From: Topomyia yanbarensis
Taxonomy: Eukaryota; Arthropoda; Insecta; Diptera; Culicidae
Direction of reading: 5' to 3'
Length of the DNA stretch: 64,000 bases
Assembly (NCBI RefSeq): GCF_030247195.1
Contig: NC_080672.1
Span: 183,083,234 to 183,147,233, forward strand
Shown one piece after another: positions 52,457-63,328 of the stretch (position 1 is its first letter; every line of letters starts with the position of its first letter). The notes under the pieces were generated by a model that made no database searches, had not been told where the DNA came from, and saw only the letters and a program-made list of their open reading frames with translations. A program made the position numbers and the translations under genes.

Positions 52457-55390
52457 CTAGTTAGCCGTGCCCGCCGTCTGTTGCTCGGTTCGCCAGATTA
52501 CCTGTAGCCTACTGGCAATCTGGATGGTAGCAGCCGAGACTGCGTTCCACTTCTCCACCGTTTGACACATCCGCTGAATAAGGGTATCCGGGGTTGTGTC
52601 CCAGCCACAGACGTCAAGCATTGCTCTTCTTTCGACGTCGAACCGATGACATACGAACAGTATGTGTTCGGCAGTTTCATCTACACCTGGGCAGTCCGGG
52701 CAGACTGGGACCTCCGCGTGCCCGAACCTGTGGAGGTACTGACGGAAACAGCCATGGCCTGACAGGAATTGTGTCAGGTGGAAGTGAACTTCCCCATGGG
52801 GTCTTCCCACCCAGCTCGATATGCTAGGTATCAGCCGGTGGGTCCACCTACCTTTCGAGGAGTTGTCCCACTCACGCTGCCATCTGGCGACCGAGGTCAC
52901 CCTGGTGCGCTCGCGGGCTCCCCTATTTCCACGTAGCTCAAAGCACTCCTCATCTTCCCGAATGACCAGTCCGACTGGCATCATGCTCGCTATCACGCAG
53001 GATGCATCGTGTGATACCGTGCGGTAGGCTGATATCACTCTGAAGCACATCACGCGGTAGGTGCTCTCCAGTTTCTGTAGGTAACTGGTTACCCTCAGTG
53101 CTCTTGACCATGACGGGCCGCCGTACCTGAGGATAGATACGGCAACGCCTGCCAGTAACCTACGTCTACTGGCGCACACCTTTGAGCTGTTGGACATCAT
53201 TCTCGATAGTGCCGCAACAGCAGTCGACGCTCTCTTGCACGTATAGTCGACATGGCTGCCGAAGGTCAGCTTGTCGTCTATAATGACTCGGAGAGACTTC
53301 AGACTTCGCTGTGAAGTGATCGCGACTTCTCCCACATGGATAACTGCATGTTGTGCCGACTTGCGGTTGTTGACGATAACTACCTCCGTCTTATGATGAG
53401 CGAGCTCCAGGCCTCTCGCGCTCATCCATTCAGGAATTGACTCCCCGTAGACCTCCAAGGTTACGTCGTCGGCAAAGCCGACGATCTTGACCCCAGGAGG
53501 GAACTTCAGTCTCAGAACCCCGTCATACATGAGGTTCCATAGCACCGGGCCTAGGATCGAGCCCTGCGGGACTCCGGCGGTAATCGGAACTCTTTTCTGA
53601 CCGGCATCGGTCTCGTATAGCAGTACGCGGTTTTGGAAGTAACTTTCCAGGATCCGGTACACACCCACCGGTAGGCTAAGCCGGTGTAACGAGAGCGCGA
53701 TGGCATCCCAGCTTGCGCTGTTGAATGCGTTCTTCACGTCAAGTGTCACTAACGCACAGTATCGAATACCTCGTCTTTTTCGTTGGATCGCTATCTCGGC
53801 AGTATTTATCACTGAGTTGAGAGCGTCCACTGTGGACTTACCCTTCCGAAAGCCAAACTGGTTGCTTGACAGACCGTCCGTACCTTCCGCGTACGGGGTG
53901 AGCCTGTTGAGGATGATCCTCTCAAGCAGTTTGCCAGTCGTGTCTATCAGACAGATTAGTCTGTACGCCGATGGGTCGCCTGGCGGCTTCCCGGGCTTCG
54001 GCAACAGCACCAGTTTCTGCCTTTTCCATCTATCGGGGAAACGGCACTCGTCAAGGCATCTCTGCATAGCTAGCCTGAACATGTTCGGGTTCGCTATGAT
54101 CGCTGCCTTGAGAGCGTTGTTCGGAACTCCATCCGGCCCTGGAGCTTTGTTCATTGCTAGGGATTTAGCCACTGCGAGTAGTTCTTCGTTCGTCACTGGA
54201 GCCACCATTTCGACCGTGCCCGCACTGTCTCGTAGTGCAGGTGGCCAGGGGCTTGTGGCTCGAGACGGGAAGAGTACTTCGATAATCGTTGCCAACCGGT
54301 CCGGAGACCGTTCTGGGGGTGAGGAGCCCCCTTTGGTCTTGGCCATCACAATCCGGTAGACGTCACCCCACGGATTCGCGTTGGCACTCTCGCACAGGTT
54401 GTCGAAACACGCTCTCTTGCTGCTTTTAATAGCCTTGTTAAGGGCTAATTTCACAGCTCGAAACACTTCACGGCGGTTCTCTCTTGCATCCTCGGTGCGA
54501 GCTCTTTGCATCCTACGTCTAGCTCTGAGACAGGCTGACCGTAGAGCTGCAATCTCGGCACTCCACCAGTATACCGGGCATCTACCGTTTCTTGGCAGTG
54601 TTTTTCTCGGCATAGTGGCGTCGCACGCGCGTGATAGAACAGCTACCAGCGCATCCCCGCTTAGACTGTCGGTGTTGGCCTCCAGTCCCAGGGCCGCGGT
54701 GAAAGCTTCGCTGTCGAAGTGATTGGACTTCCACCCGCGTACCTGACAGGGATCTCCCGCCCTCGGATGCTGCACACCATAGTTGATCTTAAAGCGGATT
54801 GCTAAATGATCGCTATGGGTGTAGCCTTCGTCTACCCTCCATTCCATGCCTGGAGCCAGACTCGGGCTGGCAAAGGTCAAATCAATCCACGCCTCCACTC
54901 CGTTTCTACGGAATGTACTAGCGGAGCCATCATTAGCTAGCACAGTATCGAGTTTCGCAAACGCTTCCATTAGCGCTTGACCCCTGCTATTTGTACAGCG
55001 GCTGCCCCACTCCACTGCCCAAGCGTTGAAGTCTCCCGCTATTACTACCGGTTTCCGGCCCACGAGGTCCGACGAGAGCCTGTCGATCATCTGGTAGAAC
55101 TGTTCTATTGGCCACCTTGGTGGGGCGTAGCAGCTGCAATAGAACACACCATTGATCTTGGCAATCGCCACACCCTCGGCGGAGGGGTGTATTACCTCTT
55201 GAACCGGGAACCTTCCCGTTGTACAGATTGCCACCATTCCAGACCCGTCCGACACCCAATTGCCGTTGCCGGCAGGGATGCTGTACGGGTCTGATAAGAG
55301 GGCGACATCTGTCCTCGACTCCGAGACCGACTGCCACAGCAGCTGTTGGGCTGCTGCACAATGGTTAAGATTTAGCTGTGTGACTCTCAC
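52457..55390 (-). CDS. R1-clade ORF2 (endonuclease-reverse transcriptase), copy 2
   Basis: An open frame of 977 codons. Endonuclease: LNLNHC (~6), GDFNAWAVEWGS (~119), SDHLAI (~193). RT: APGPDGVP (~416), LPKPGKPPGDPSAYR (~463), GFRKGKSTVDAL (~513), TLDVKNAFNSASWD (~549), AGVPQGSILGP (~605), GFADDVTLEV (~638). The C-terminal zinc motif CPDCPGVDETAEHILFVCH lies near 905. There is no ATG at the start. The frame opens with GTG, which overlaps the ORF1 stop (GTGA); the first Met is about residue 52, inside the endonuclease. Compared with copy 3, 14 residues (SEVELTAEHAISTVE to P, near 652) are deleted in frame just after the FADD box. The usual YRPI motif reads YRLI. Activity is therefore doubtful although the frame is open. 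Confidence 0.9.
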   Translation of the reverse strand: MRVTQLNLNHCAAAQQLLWQSVSESRTDVALLSDPYSIPAGNGNWVSDGSGMVAICTTGRFPVQEVIHPSAEGVAIAKINGVFYCSCYAPPRWPIEQFYQMIDRLSSDLVGRKPVVIAGDFNAWAVEWGSRCTNSRGQALMEAFAKLDTVLANDGSASTFRRNGVEAWIDLTFASPSLAPGMEWRVDEGYTHSDHLAIRFKINYGVQHPRAGDPCQVRGWKSNHFDSEAFTAALGLEANTDSLSGDALVAVLSRACDATMPRKTLPRNGRCPVYWWSAEIAALRSACLRARRRMQRARTEDARENRREVFRAVKLALNKAIKSSKRACFDNLCESANANPWGDVYRIVMAKTKGGSSPPERSPDRLATIIEVLFPSRATSPWPPALRDSAGTVEMVAPVTNEELLAVAKSLAMNKAPGPDGVPNNALKAAIIANPNMFRLAMQRCLDECRFPDRWKRQKLVLLPKPGKPPGDPSAYRLICLIDTTGKLLERIILNRLTPYAEGTDGLSSNQFGFRKGKSTVDALNSVINTAEIAIQRKRRGIRYCALVTLDVKNAFNSASWDAIALSLHRLSLPVGVYRILESYFQNRVLLYETDAGQKRVPITAGVPQGSILGPVLWNLMYDGVLRLKFPPGVKIVGFADDVTLEVYGESIPEWMSARGLELAHHKTEVVIVNNRKSAQHAVIHVGEVAITSQRSLKSLRVIIDDKLTFGSHVDYTCKRASTAVAALSRMMSNSSKVCASRRRLLAGVAVSILRYGGPSWSRALRVTSYLQKLESTYRVMCFRVISAYRTVSHDASCVIASMMPVGLVIREDEECFELRGNRGARERTRVTSVARWQREWDNSSKGRWTHRLIPSISSWVGRPHGEVHFHLTQFLSGHGCFRQYLHRFGHAEVPVCPDCPGVDETAEHILFVCHRFDVERRAMLDVCGWDTTPDTLIQRMCQTVEKWNAVSAATIQIASRLQVIWRTEQQTAGTAN

Positions 55391-56859
55391 GGCTTCTTCT
55401 TATTTAACTCGCCGAAGGGACACGAAGGTCCCCCCATAGCATGTTTATGGGCTTGCTTCTTAACGGTGCAGATAAGGCACTTATATGCCTTAGTGCACCC
55501 CCGCTCTTTATGCCCCTCCTCGCCGCAGCGACGACATAGCTTGCTCCTATCTATGCCTTTGCATTCGTATGCTTTATGGCCGGATTCTAGGCACCGATAG
55601 CACCTGTCCACTGAAGGCGGCTGGGGTATACTAATAGGGCATACCGACCAGCCGATCTTCAGCTTCCCTTTCTCGGTTACCTTTTTGGCATCCGCATTCA
55701 GTAGCCTGAGGTAGGCTACTTGGGTGCCAGAGGGTCCGTCTCTCAATCGCACAGAGGCCCGCTCGATTGTGACGCCGCAGTGCTCCTTGACGGCTGCGAC
55801 GACGTCTTCTGCGGTCGTGAACTCGTCCAAGTGCTTGCACTGGAGAGTTGTTTCCGCACCTAGCGACCTGATTTGGGCGCCCTCACCAAGGACCTCTTGG
55901 GCCAAGGCCTTATATACTGCACTTGATTGTGCGCCTCGCTTCAGCACCAGGAGCATCTCTCCCGTGTTGGTGCGTCTTACGCTACGCACATCCTGCCCAA
56001 GGGCCGAGAGGCTTTCGGCCGCCTTCATCGATTTAAGGACATCGGCGTATTTGTCCTTGTCGGTTTTTAACCACAAGGCTTCGCCTCTGTCCTTGGCCTT
56101 CCTCACAGGCCGCGGTACCTCCGGTTTCGGTGCCGGCTTTTTCTTGGTGACCAGCGTCCAGGGGTTTGAGCCCCCCTGCCCCGGTCGTGCCGGGTTGCTG
56201 GTACCATCGCTCTCCACAGCGAGGTCACTCTCGCCCTCGCTTACCTCACCCAGGCGGCGTTTGACCTTGACGGTTGCACGCCGAGTGGTGTCGGTTTTGG
56301 CACCCTCACCTGGCGACTTCCTAGGGCGCTTCGCATTCGATGCCGTCTTGCGATTGCCCTTTCCTTTTCCCTTCGAGGGGAACTCAGTCGCCGCTCCGAT
56401 CGACGTGGCTGCTCCGTAGAAGGTAAAGGCCACTGTCTGTGAACCTCTATCGACCTTCTCTCTTTCCTCCCTATTGGAGGCCACTGTCTGGGTTTCTCTG
56501 TCGGGCCTCTCCCGACATTCCACCCTCTCAACATAGGCCTGCTGTCCCTGTCTTGCGACACGAACAGCTTTCCGGAGCTCCAGAAGGCTCAACTTCAACT
56601 CCTTGGCTATGTTCTGCTTTGCGCTAGCGAAGTCGATTATAGCATCGAGTTGCTTCGCTACTTTGCGCATCGCAGCTATTGGCCCCTCCGATGCATTGGT
56701 AGGGATATTGCCTACCGCTGCTGGGGGGTCACTGGTGCTTTCGGATGCAGCACTCATCGCTCCACTACTCTCCCCACGGGGGGGAGACCTCGCCAAACCA
56801 CCTCTTGCGAAGGGGTTTGGCACCTCCGTCTGTTTGTTTTTATTTTTGTTTATCTCCAT
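55387..56859 (-). CDS. R1-clade ORF1 (Gag-like), copy 2
   Basis: 490 codons from the ATG at 56859, the same length as copy 1 and over 95% identical by eye. It is basic and low-complexity in the middle (KGKGKGNRKTASNAKRPRKS), with LWLKTDKDKYADVLKSMK beginning a folded domain near residue 260 and three zinc knuckles at the C-terminus. Its product would package the element RNA. It is intact, so it could act in trans for other copies. Confidence 0.88.
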   Translation of the reverse strand: MEINKNKNKQTEVPNPFARGGLARSPPRGESSGAMSAASESTSDPPAAVGNIPTNASEGPIAAMRKVAKQLDAIIDFASAKQNIAKELKLSLLELRKAVRVARQGQQAYVERVECRERPDRETQTVASNREEREKVDRGSQTVAFTFYGAATSIGAATEFPSKGKGKGNRKTASNAKRPRKSPGEGAKTDTTRRATVKVKRRLGEVSEGESDLAVESDGTSNPARPGQGGSNPWTLVTKKKPAPKPEVPRPVRKAKDRGEALWLKTDKDKYADVLKSMKAAESLSALGQDVRSVRRTNTGEMLLVLKRGAQSSAVYKALAQEVLGEGAQIRSLGAETTLQCKHLDEFTTAEDVVAAVKEHCGVTIERASVRLRDGPSGTQVAYLRLLNADAKKVTEKGKLKIGWSVCPISIPQPPSVDRCYRCLESGHKAYECKGIDRSKLCRRCGEEGHKERGCTKAYKCLICTVKKQAHKHAMGGPSCPFGELNKKKP

Positions 56860-57207
56860 GTATAGTCCCACGAGTAGCGCGAGAAATATATGTCCGCCAC
56901 GCCAGAGCTCCGCATTAGCGTGGTAAGGGACGCTTACTGTGGGGGTTGCCCAGGTACCCCACAGGCTCCGTTAACGATCGAGCATCTTTTTCACCCCCTC
57001 GATCACTCATCCCTCGGCACGGGTCGCTTCACGCCTTGGAATTGGGGTTATGCCCTACCTTGCTTTACGTGGTGATCTCGGCCCGGATCATCACAACCAT
57101 CCTCCTTTACCAGGGCTTTGGACCTGTAGCTCTGGTTCTCAATAGTTCCATGTACGTATGTTATTACAGACATGCTACTATTGGGATCCGTCATTCGCTA
57201 GCGGAGT
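56860..57207 (-). promoter_or_regulatory. 5' UTR / putative internal promoter region of the R1-clade element
   Basis: The 348 bp upstream of ORF1 is also present, nearly identical, in copy 1 (9457-9804). Both end at the same base (ACTCCGCTAGC on the sense strand), so it is a true full-length 5' end. Non-LTR elements of this type carry their promoter in the 5' UTR; no specific box can be pointed out. Confidence 0.5.
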
Positions 57208-58152
57208 TTGTATGTGTGTATTTTTTTTTTTTTACAATGGAGAAGACCTTTATGTCCTAGCCCAGTACACGTGCTAACGGTAGGGTCCAATCTACCACAC
57301 GGGGTGCACTGGGGGCGTGTCGGACTCAAATGGTGACCAGCCATTAATACCGACTAAACTCCATTGGGCTCCGCCATCATTCCTCCCAGGAACTACCTCT
57401 CGGTATTACTTCTGGGGGGATGGCTGTACTAAATGTACTCATTCACTCTCACTCACGCGATCATACATCCTGTATGAGGCTTACTTGGGTGCTCTCTCAA
57501 TCACACTTTGATTCACTCTCAAACACTCCCACATGAGGCTGACTTTTGTGCTCACCTTTTACGTTCCATGCGAGGCTGACTTGTGTGCTCACCTTACTCA
57601 TTCCTTGCTAGGCTTACTTTTGTGCTCGCCCTACCCATCCATGTGAGGCTGACTTGGGTGCTCACCCTATCACCTGATTCACTTTCAATCGTGCCACTCT
57701 ATTGTACCTTTGTCACTCCCTCTGGCATCCCATGTGGGACATTTTTCTTAGGCCCCACTTCTGACATACCATGCGAGGCTGACTTTTGTGCTCACCTTTT
57801 TCATTCCTTGCTAGGCTGACTTTTGTGCTAGCCTCTACCAACCTGTGAGGCTGACTTTTATGCTCACCCTTAACATGCAGTGTGAGACTGACTTGGATGC
57901 TCACCCTTTCACTCCTCTGCCACGCCATGAGGCATCGATAGCTTAGTTCCAACATACTACGCTACGACCCTCCCGTCTTGGCATGAGGCAGTCCACTTAT
58001 ACGCCTATACACTCACTCTTCTGTCTTGCTTCGGGGTGGCTGGGTTTACCCCTTACGCGGTTGCCATTCGCTGCGCCAACCTACTTCGGCATGAACAGAC
58101 CATTCACTCTCTTATTTTGCGCTTGGCCTTTTTCGCTCCAACTAACCAATCA

Positions 58153-61129
58153 CTAGTTAGCCGTGCCCGCCGTCTGTTGCTCGGTTCGCCAGATTACCTG
58201 TAGCCTACTGGCAATCTGGATGGTAGCAGCCGAGACTGCGTTCCACTTCTCCACCGTTTGACACATCCGCTGAATAAGGGTATCCGGGGTTGTGTCCCAG
58301 CCACAGACGTCAAGCATTGCTCTTCTTTCGACGTCTAACCGATGACATACGAACAGTATGTGTTCGGCAGTTTCATCTACACCTGGGCAGTCCGGGCAGA
58401 CTGGGACCTCCGCGTGTCCGAACCTGTGGAGGTACTAACGGAAACAGCCATGGCCTGACAGAAATTGTGTCAGGTGGAAGTGAACTTCCCCATGGGGTCT
58501 TCCCACCCAGCTCGATATGCTAGGTATCAGCCGGTGGGTCCACCTACCTTTCGAGGAGTTGTCCCACTCACGCTGCCATCTGGCGACCGAGGTCACCCTG
58601 GTGCGCTCGCGGGCTCCCCTATTTCCACGTAGCTCAAAGCACTCCTCATCTTCCCGAATGACCAGTCCGACTGGCATCATGCTCGCTATCACGCAGGATG
58701 CATCGTGTGATACCGTGCGGTAGGGACGATATCACTCTGAGGCACATCACGCGGTAGGTGCTCTCCAGTTTCTGTAGGTAACTGGTTACCCTCAGTGCTC
58801 TTGACCATGACGGGCCGCCGTACCTGAGGATAGATACGGCAACGCCTGCCAGTAACCTACGTCTACTGGCGCACACCTTTGAGCTGTTGGACATCATTCT
58901 CGATAGTGCCGCAACAGCAGTCGACGCTCTCTTGCACGTATAGTCGACATGGCTGCCGAAGGTCAGCTTGTCGTCTATAATGACTCCGAGAGACTTCAGA
59001 CTTCGCTGTGAAGTGATCGCGACTTCTCCCACATGGATAACTGCATGTTGTGCCGACTTGCGGTTGTTGACGATAACTACCTCCGTCTTATGATGAGCGA
59101 GCTCCAGGCCTCTCGCGCTCATCCATTCCTCCACCGTGCTAATCGCGTGTTCTGCGGTTAGTTCTACCTCAGAAATTGACTCCCCGTAGACCTCCAAGGT
59201 TACGTCGTCGGCAAAGCCGACGATCTTGACCCCAGGAGGGAACTTCAGTCTCAGAACCCCGTCATACATGAGGTTCCATAGCACCGGGCCTAGGATCGAG
59301 CCCTGCGGGACTCCGGCGGTAATCGGAACCCTTTTCTGACCGGCATCGGTCTCGTATAGCAGTACGCGGTTTTGGAAGTAACTTTCCAGGATCCGGTACA
59401 GACCCACCGGTAGGCTAAGCCGGTGTAACGAGAGCGCGATGGCATCCCAGCTTGCGCTGTTGAATGCGTTCTTCACGTCAAGTGTCACTAACGCACAGTA
59501 TCGAATACCTCGCCTTTTTCGTTGGATCGCTATCTCGGCAGTATTTATCACTGAGTTGAGAGCGTCCACTGTGGACTTACCCTTCCGAAAGCCAAACTGG
59601 TTGCTTGACAGACCGTCCGTACCTTCCGCGTACGGGGTGAGCCTATTGAGGATGATCCTCTGAAGCAGTTTGCCAGTCGTGTCTATCAGACAGATTGGTC
59701 TGTACGCCGATGGGTCGCCTGGCGGCTTCCCGGGCTTCGGCAACAGCACCAGTTTCTGCCTTTTCCATCTATCGGGGAAACGGAACTCGTCAAGGCATCT
59801 CTGCATAGCTAGCCTGAACATGTTCGGGTTCGCTATGATCGCTGCCTTGAGAGCGTTGTTCGGAACTCCATCCGGCCCTGGAGCTTTGTTCATTGCTAGG
59901 GATTTAGCCACTGCGAGTAGTTCTTCGTTCGTCACTGGAGCCACCATTTCGACCGTGCCCGCACTGTCTCGTAGTTCAGGTGGCCAGGGGCTTGTGGCTC
60001 GAGACGGGAAGAGTACTTCGATAATCGTTGCCAACCGGTCCGGAGACCGTTCTGGGGGTGAGGAGCCCCCTTTGGTCTTGGCCATCACAATCCGGTAGAC
60101 GTCACCCCACGGATTCGCTTTGGCACTCTCGCACAGGTTGTCGAAACACGCTCTCTTGCTGCTTTTAATAGCCTTGTTAAGGGCTAATTTCACAGCTCGA
60201 AACACTTCACGGCGGTTCTCTCTTGCATCCTCGGTGCGAGCTCTTTGCATCCTACGTCTAGCTCTGAGACAGGCTGACCGTAGAGCTGCAATCTCGGCAC
60301 TCCACCAGTATACCGGGCATCTACCGTTTCTTGGCAGTGTTTTTCTCGGCATAGTGGCGTCGCACGCGCGTGATAGAACAGCTACCAGCGCATCCCCGCT
60401 TAGACTGTCGGTGTTGGCCTCCAGTCTCAGGGCCGCGGTGAAAGCTTCGCTGTCGAAGTGATTGGACTTCCACCCGCGTACCTGACAGGGATCTCCCGCC
60501 CTCGGATGCTGCACACCATAGTTGATCTTAAAGCGGATTGCTAAATGATCGCTATGGGTGTAGCCATCGTCTACCCTCCATTCCATGCCTGGAGCCAGAC
60601 TCGGGCTGGCAAAGGTCAAATCAATCCACGCCTCCACTCCGTTTCTACGGAATGTACTAGCGGAGCCATCATTAGCTAGCACAGTATCGAGTTTCGCAAA
60701 CGCTTCCATTAGCGCTTGACCCCTGCTATTTGTACAGCGGCTGCCCCACTCCACTGCCCAAGCGTTGAAGTCTCCCGCTATTACTACCGGTTTCCGGCCC
60801 ACGAGGTCCGACGAGAGCCTGTCGATCATCTGGTAGAACTGTTCTATTGGCCACCTTGGTGGGGCGTAGCAGCTGCAATAGAACACACCATTGATCTTGG
60901 CAATCGCCACACCCTCGGCGGAGGGGTGTATTACCTCTTGAACCGGGAACCTTCCCGTTGTACAGATTGCCACCATTCCAGACCCGTCCGACACCCAATT
61001 GCCGTTGCCGGCAGGGATGCTGTACGGGTCTGATAAGAGGGCGACATCTGTCCTCGACTCCGAGACCGACTGCCACAGCAGCTGTTGGGCTGCTGCACAA
61101 TGGTTAAGATTTAGCTGTGTGACTCTCAC
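58153..61129 (-). pseudogene. R1-clade ORF2, copy 3, frameshifted
   Basis: The first 827 codons are open (58646-61129) and include endonuclease and RT with all boxes; YRPICL, FADD and the 14 residues missing from copy 2 are present. One extra base near 58725 (ggtagggacgata versus ggtaggctgata) shifts the frame in the C-terminal domain. A TAG stop (HGCFR-stop, near 58435) follows in the restored frame. The C-terminal zinc motif remains further on. The first lesion lies after the RT core, so the catalytic part could still be translated. Confidence 0.9.
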
Positions 61130-61550
61130 GGCTTCTTCTTATTTAACTCGCCGAAGGGACACGAAGGTCCGCCCATAGCATGTTTATGGGCTTGCTTCTT
61201 AGCGGTGCAGATAAGGCACTTATATGCCTTAGTGCACCCCCGCTCTTTATGCCCCTCCTCGCCGCATCGACGACATAGCTTGCTCCTGTCTATGCCTTTG
61301 CATTCGTAAGCTTTATGGCCGGATTCTAGGCACCGATAGCACCTGTCCACTGAAGGCGGCTGGGGTATACTAATAGGGCATACCGACCAGCCGATCTTCA
61401 GCTTCCCTTTCTTGGTTACCTTTTTGGCATCCGCATTCAGTAGCCTGAGGTAGGCTACTTGGGTGCCAGAGGGTCCGTCCCTCAATCGCACAGAGGCCCG
61501 CTCGATTGTGACGCCGCATTGCTCCTTGACGGCTGCGACGACGTCTTCTG
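61126..61550 (-). pseudogene. R1-clade ORF1, copy 3, C-terminal remnant
   Basis: Only about 140 C-terminal codons remain (from DVVAAVKEQCGVTIERASV through the three zinc knuckles). The 5' part is replaced by microsatellite. The overlap with ORF2 (GTGA) is the same as in copies 1 and 2. Confidence 0.88.
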
Positions 61551-62812
61551 TATGTGTGTATGTAAGTATGTGTGTGTATATGTGTGTGTATGTGACCAAA
61601 AATGTCACTCATTTTTCTCAGAGATGGCTGAACCGATTTCGACAAACTCAAATGAAAGGTGCAACGTTCCCATAGGCTGCTATGGAATTTCTAATGGATC
61701 CGACTTCCGGTTCCGGAATTACAGGGTGATGAGTACGAACACGCAGAAAATGTCGATAAATTGTGCAATGAATGTATAAAGGTGAAAATTTTTCCAAAAT
61801 ATGACCACAACTGCTTCGATTTGTAGTATTAGGTCACTAACATCCATTCAAAGTCTATTTGGCCACATTGGCCACCATCATCGGTTCCGGAAGCCCCGGC
61901 GGAAGTATCTAAATTCAGAATAACATTCACATTGGTTTCTCGGAGATGGCTAGACCAATTCGACTAAACTTGACCTCAAATGAAAGGTATTGCGTCCTCG
62001 TAAATGGCTATTTAATTTCATCCCGATCCGACTTCCGGTTCCGGAGTTACAGGTTGTAGCGTGCGATCACATAGCAAATTGTGATTCAAACCGATACTCC
62101 GATGAAAGCAAAAAAGGTAAAAATTTCGCTAAAATGTCTCTCAAACAACCTAAATTTTCTGTTCTAGGTCACCGATGGCCAAACAAACTTTCGTTGACTA
62201 TATTGACCACCATAGACGGTTCCGGAAGTGCCCGGGAAAAGCTGCCATCTTTCAAAATTTACGAACTCACATCAGTTTCCCGGAAATGGTTGGGCCGATT
62301 TTCACAAACTTAGTCCCAAATGATAGCTATAATATCCCCACAGATGTCTATAAAATTTCGTATGGATCGCTTATATGGTTCCGGAAATATAGACTAAATC
62401 GTCCGGTCACATATGAAATTCCCATATAAGCCGGAACTCAATTTTTTTTTCAAAGGGGGGACCCCATGAAATTTCAGAAATCGAATTCGTATTTTTGATG
62501 CCAAACATCTTTAAAATGCATGAAACGTCGAGATTTTATGTTACCCGAAAAATTTTTTTTTAAAAAATCGACTTTTTGGGACTTTGCCGATTTCGCACCT
62601 TTTTTCAGTTCAATATTACCGTGGCTGTTTTTTCTTTTTCAAAATTATAGAACTCGAATAATGATTTATTTTCCTGTATATAGTTGTCATGTATAATAAT
62701 AAAATGCAATATATGCAATTAAAAGCTCTTAATGAATATAAACAACGCACACATTCTCGTGATTCATGATTGAGAAAGGCACAATTGCACCGCTAGGTGG
62801 ATTAAAATGGTT

Positions 62813-63328
62813 TTTTCCTAGCAATCTCTTCCTCGCATTACGACATAATTGTTATCACCGAGACATGGTTAGATGACAGAATTCATTCTCGTCAGCTTTT
62901 TGGCGATACATATGTTGTTTTGTAGAAACGATCGCAGTTGTCTACCACATTCAACGATGTGTTTGCGGATTTCGATTTCAACGTGTAATCCACTACTTTC
63001 AAGAACCGGTTGCTAAGGAGTTTCTGACTTGACAGATATTTACCGACGACATTTTAATCTGTAGTTTTATTTGATGCTTTTCTTTTATCATTTTTAATTT
63101 TGTTTACTTTTTTGTATTTTTCTGTTTTGTTTATTTTTTTTCTTTTATTTTTATTGTTAAGTTATTATTGTTTTTTTGTTAAGTTGTATATTCAATTGAA
63201 AAGGTATGGGGTTTTTATGCCAATTTGAGAGAAGAGTTAATGTTTCGCTCAAATTGGCTTTTCCCCATCTCCATATTCATTAAGACCAACTAGGTCAGAT
63301 GATAAATAAAATAAAATTAAAAAAAATC
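62813..63328 (+). mobile_element. CR1/L2-like element, 3' part (endonuclease fragment + 3' UTR)
   Basis: It continues the endonuclease with LAISSSHYDIIVITETWLDD and RIHSRQLFGDTYVVF, then in a shifted frame RNDRS, and stops being coding-like near 62960. The rest is 3' UTR-like, ending gatgataaataaaataaaa and a short poly(A). The reverse transcriptase is missing entirely, so the element was internally deleted before or after the nested insertion. Confidence 0.7.

Larger units (their letters stand above)
51516..57207 (-). mobile_element. R1-clade non-LTR retrotransposon, copy 2 (Waldo-like), full length
   Basis: At 5.7 kb this is the most complete copy: a 348-bp 5' UTR, open ORF1, open ORF2, a roughly 0.9-kb 3' UTR with repeats, and a 21-nt poly(A) tail. 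On its sense strand the flanks are TACACACATACAA (5') and TACACACATACATACACACA (3'), so it lies in an (ACAY)n tract. The R1 clade contains families with sequence-specific endonucleases, and the Waldo group is known for (ACAY)n targets. Confidence 0.9.
57221..61550 (-). mobile_element. R1-clade non-LTR retrotransposon, copy 3 (Waldo-like), 5'-truncated
   Basis: It has a 13-nt poly(A) tail (57221-57233 as T), a 3' UTR with the ~36-bp repeats, ORF2, and the last 425 bp of ORF1. The 5' break at 61550 joins the microsatellite directly (gtcttc|tgtatgtgtgtatg), as expected of incomplete reverse transcription. Between its tail and the 5' end of copy 2 only 13 bp of microsatellite (57208-57220) remain. 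Confidence 0.9.
51373..62812 (-). repeat. F1 family copy split by two R1-clade insertions
   Basis: 51373-51515 and 61551-62812 join into one minus-strand F1 copy like 23363-24757. The first part holds the terminal hairpin and ggcccggagggcc. The second holds the (ACAY)n start, three modules and the leader ending aggtggattaaaatgg. The split is inside the microsatellite. The F1 copy itself sits in the ORF2 endonuclease of the CR1/L2-like element. A run of T at both outer edges could hide a short target duplication. Confidence 0.85.
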
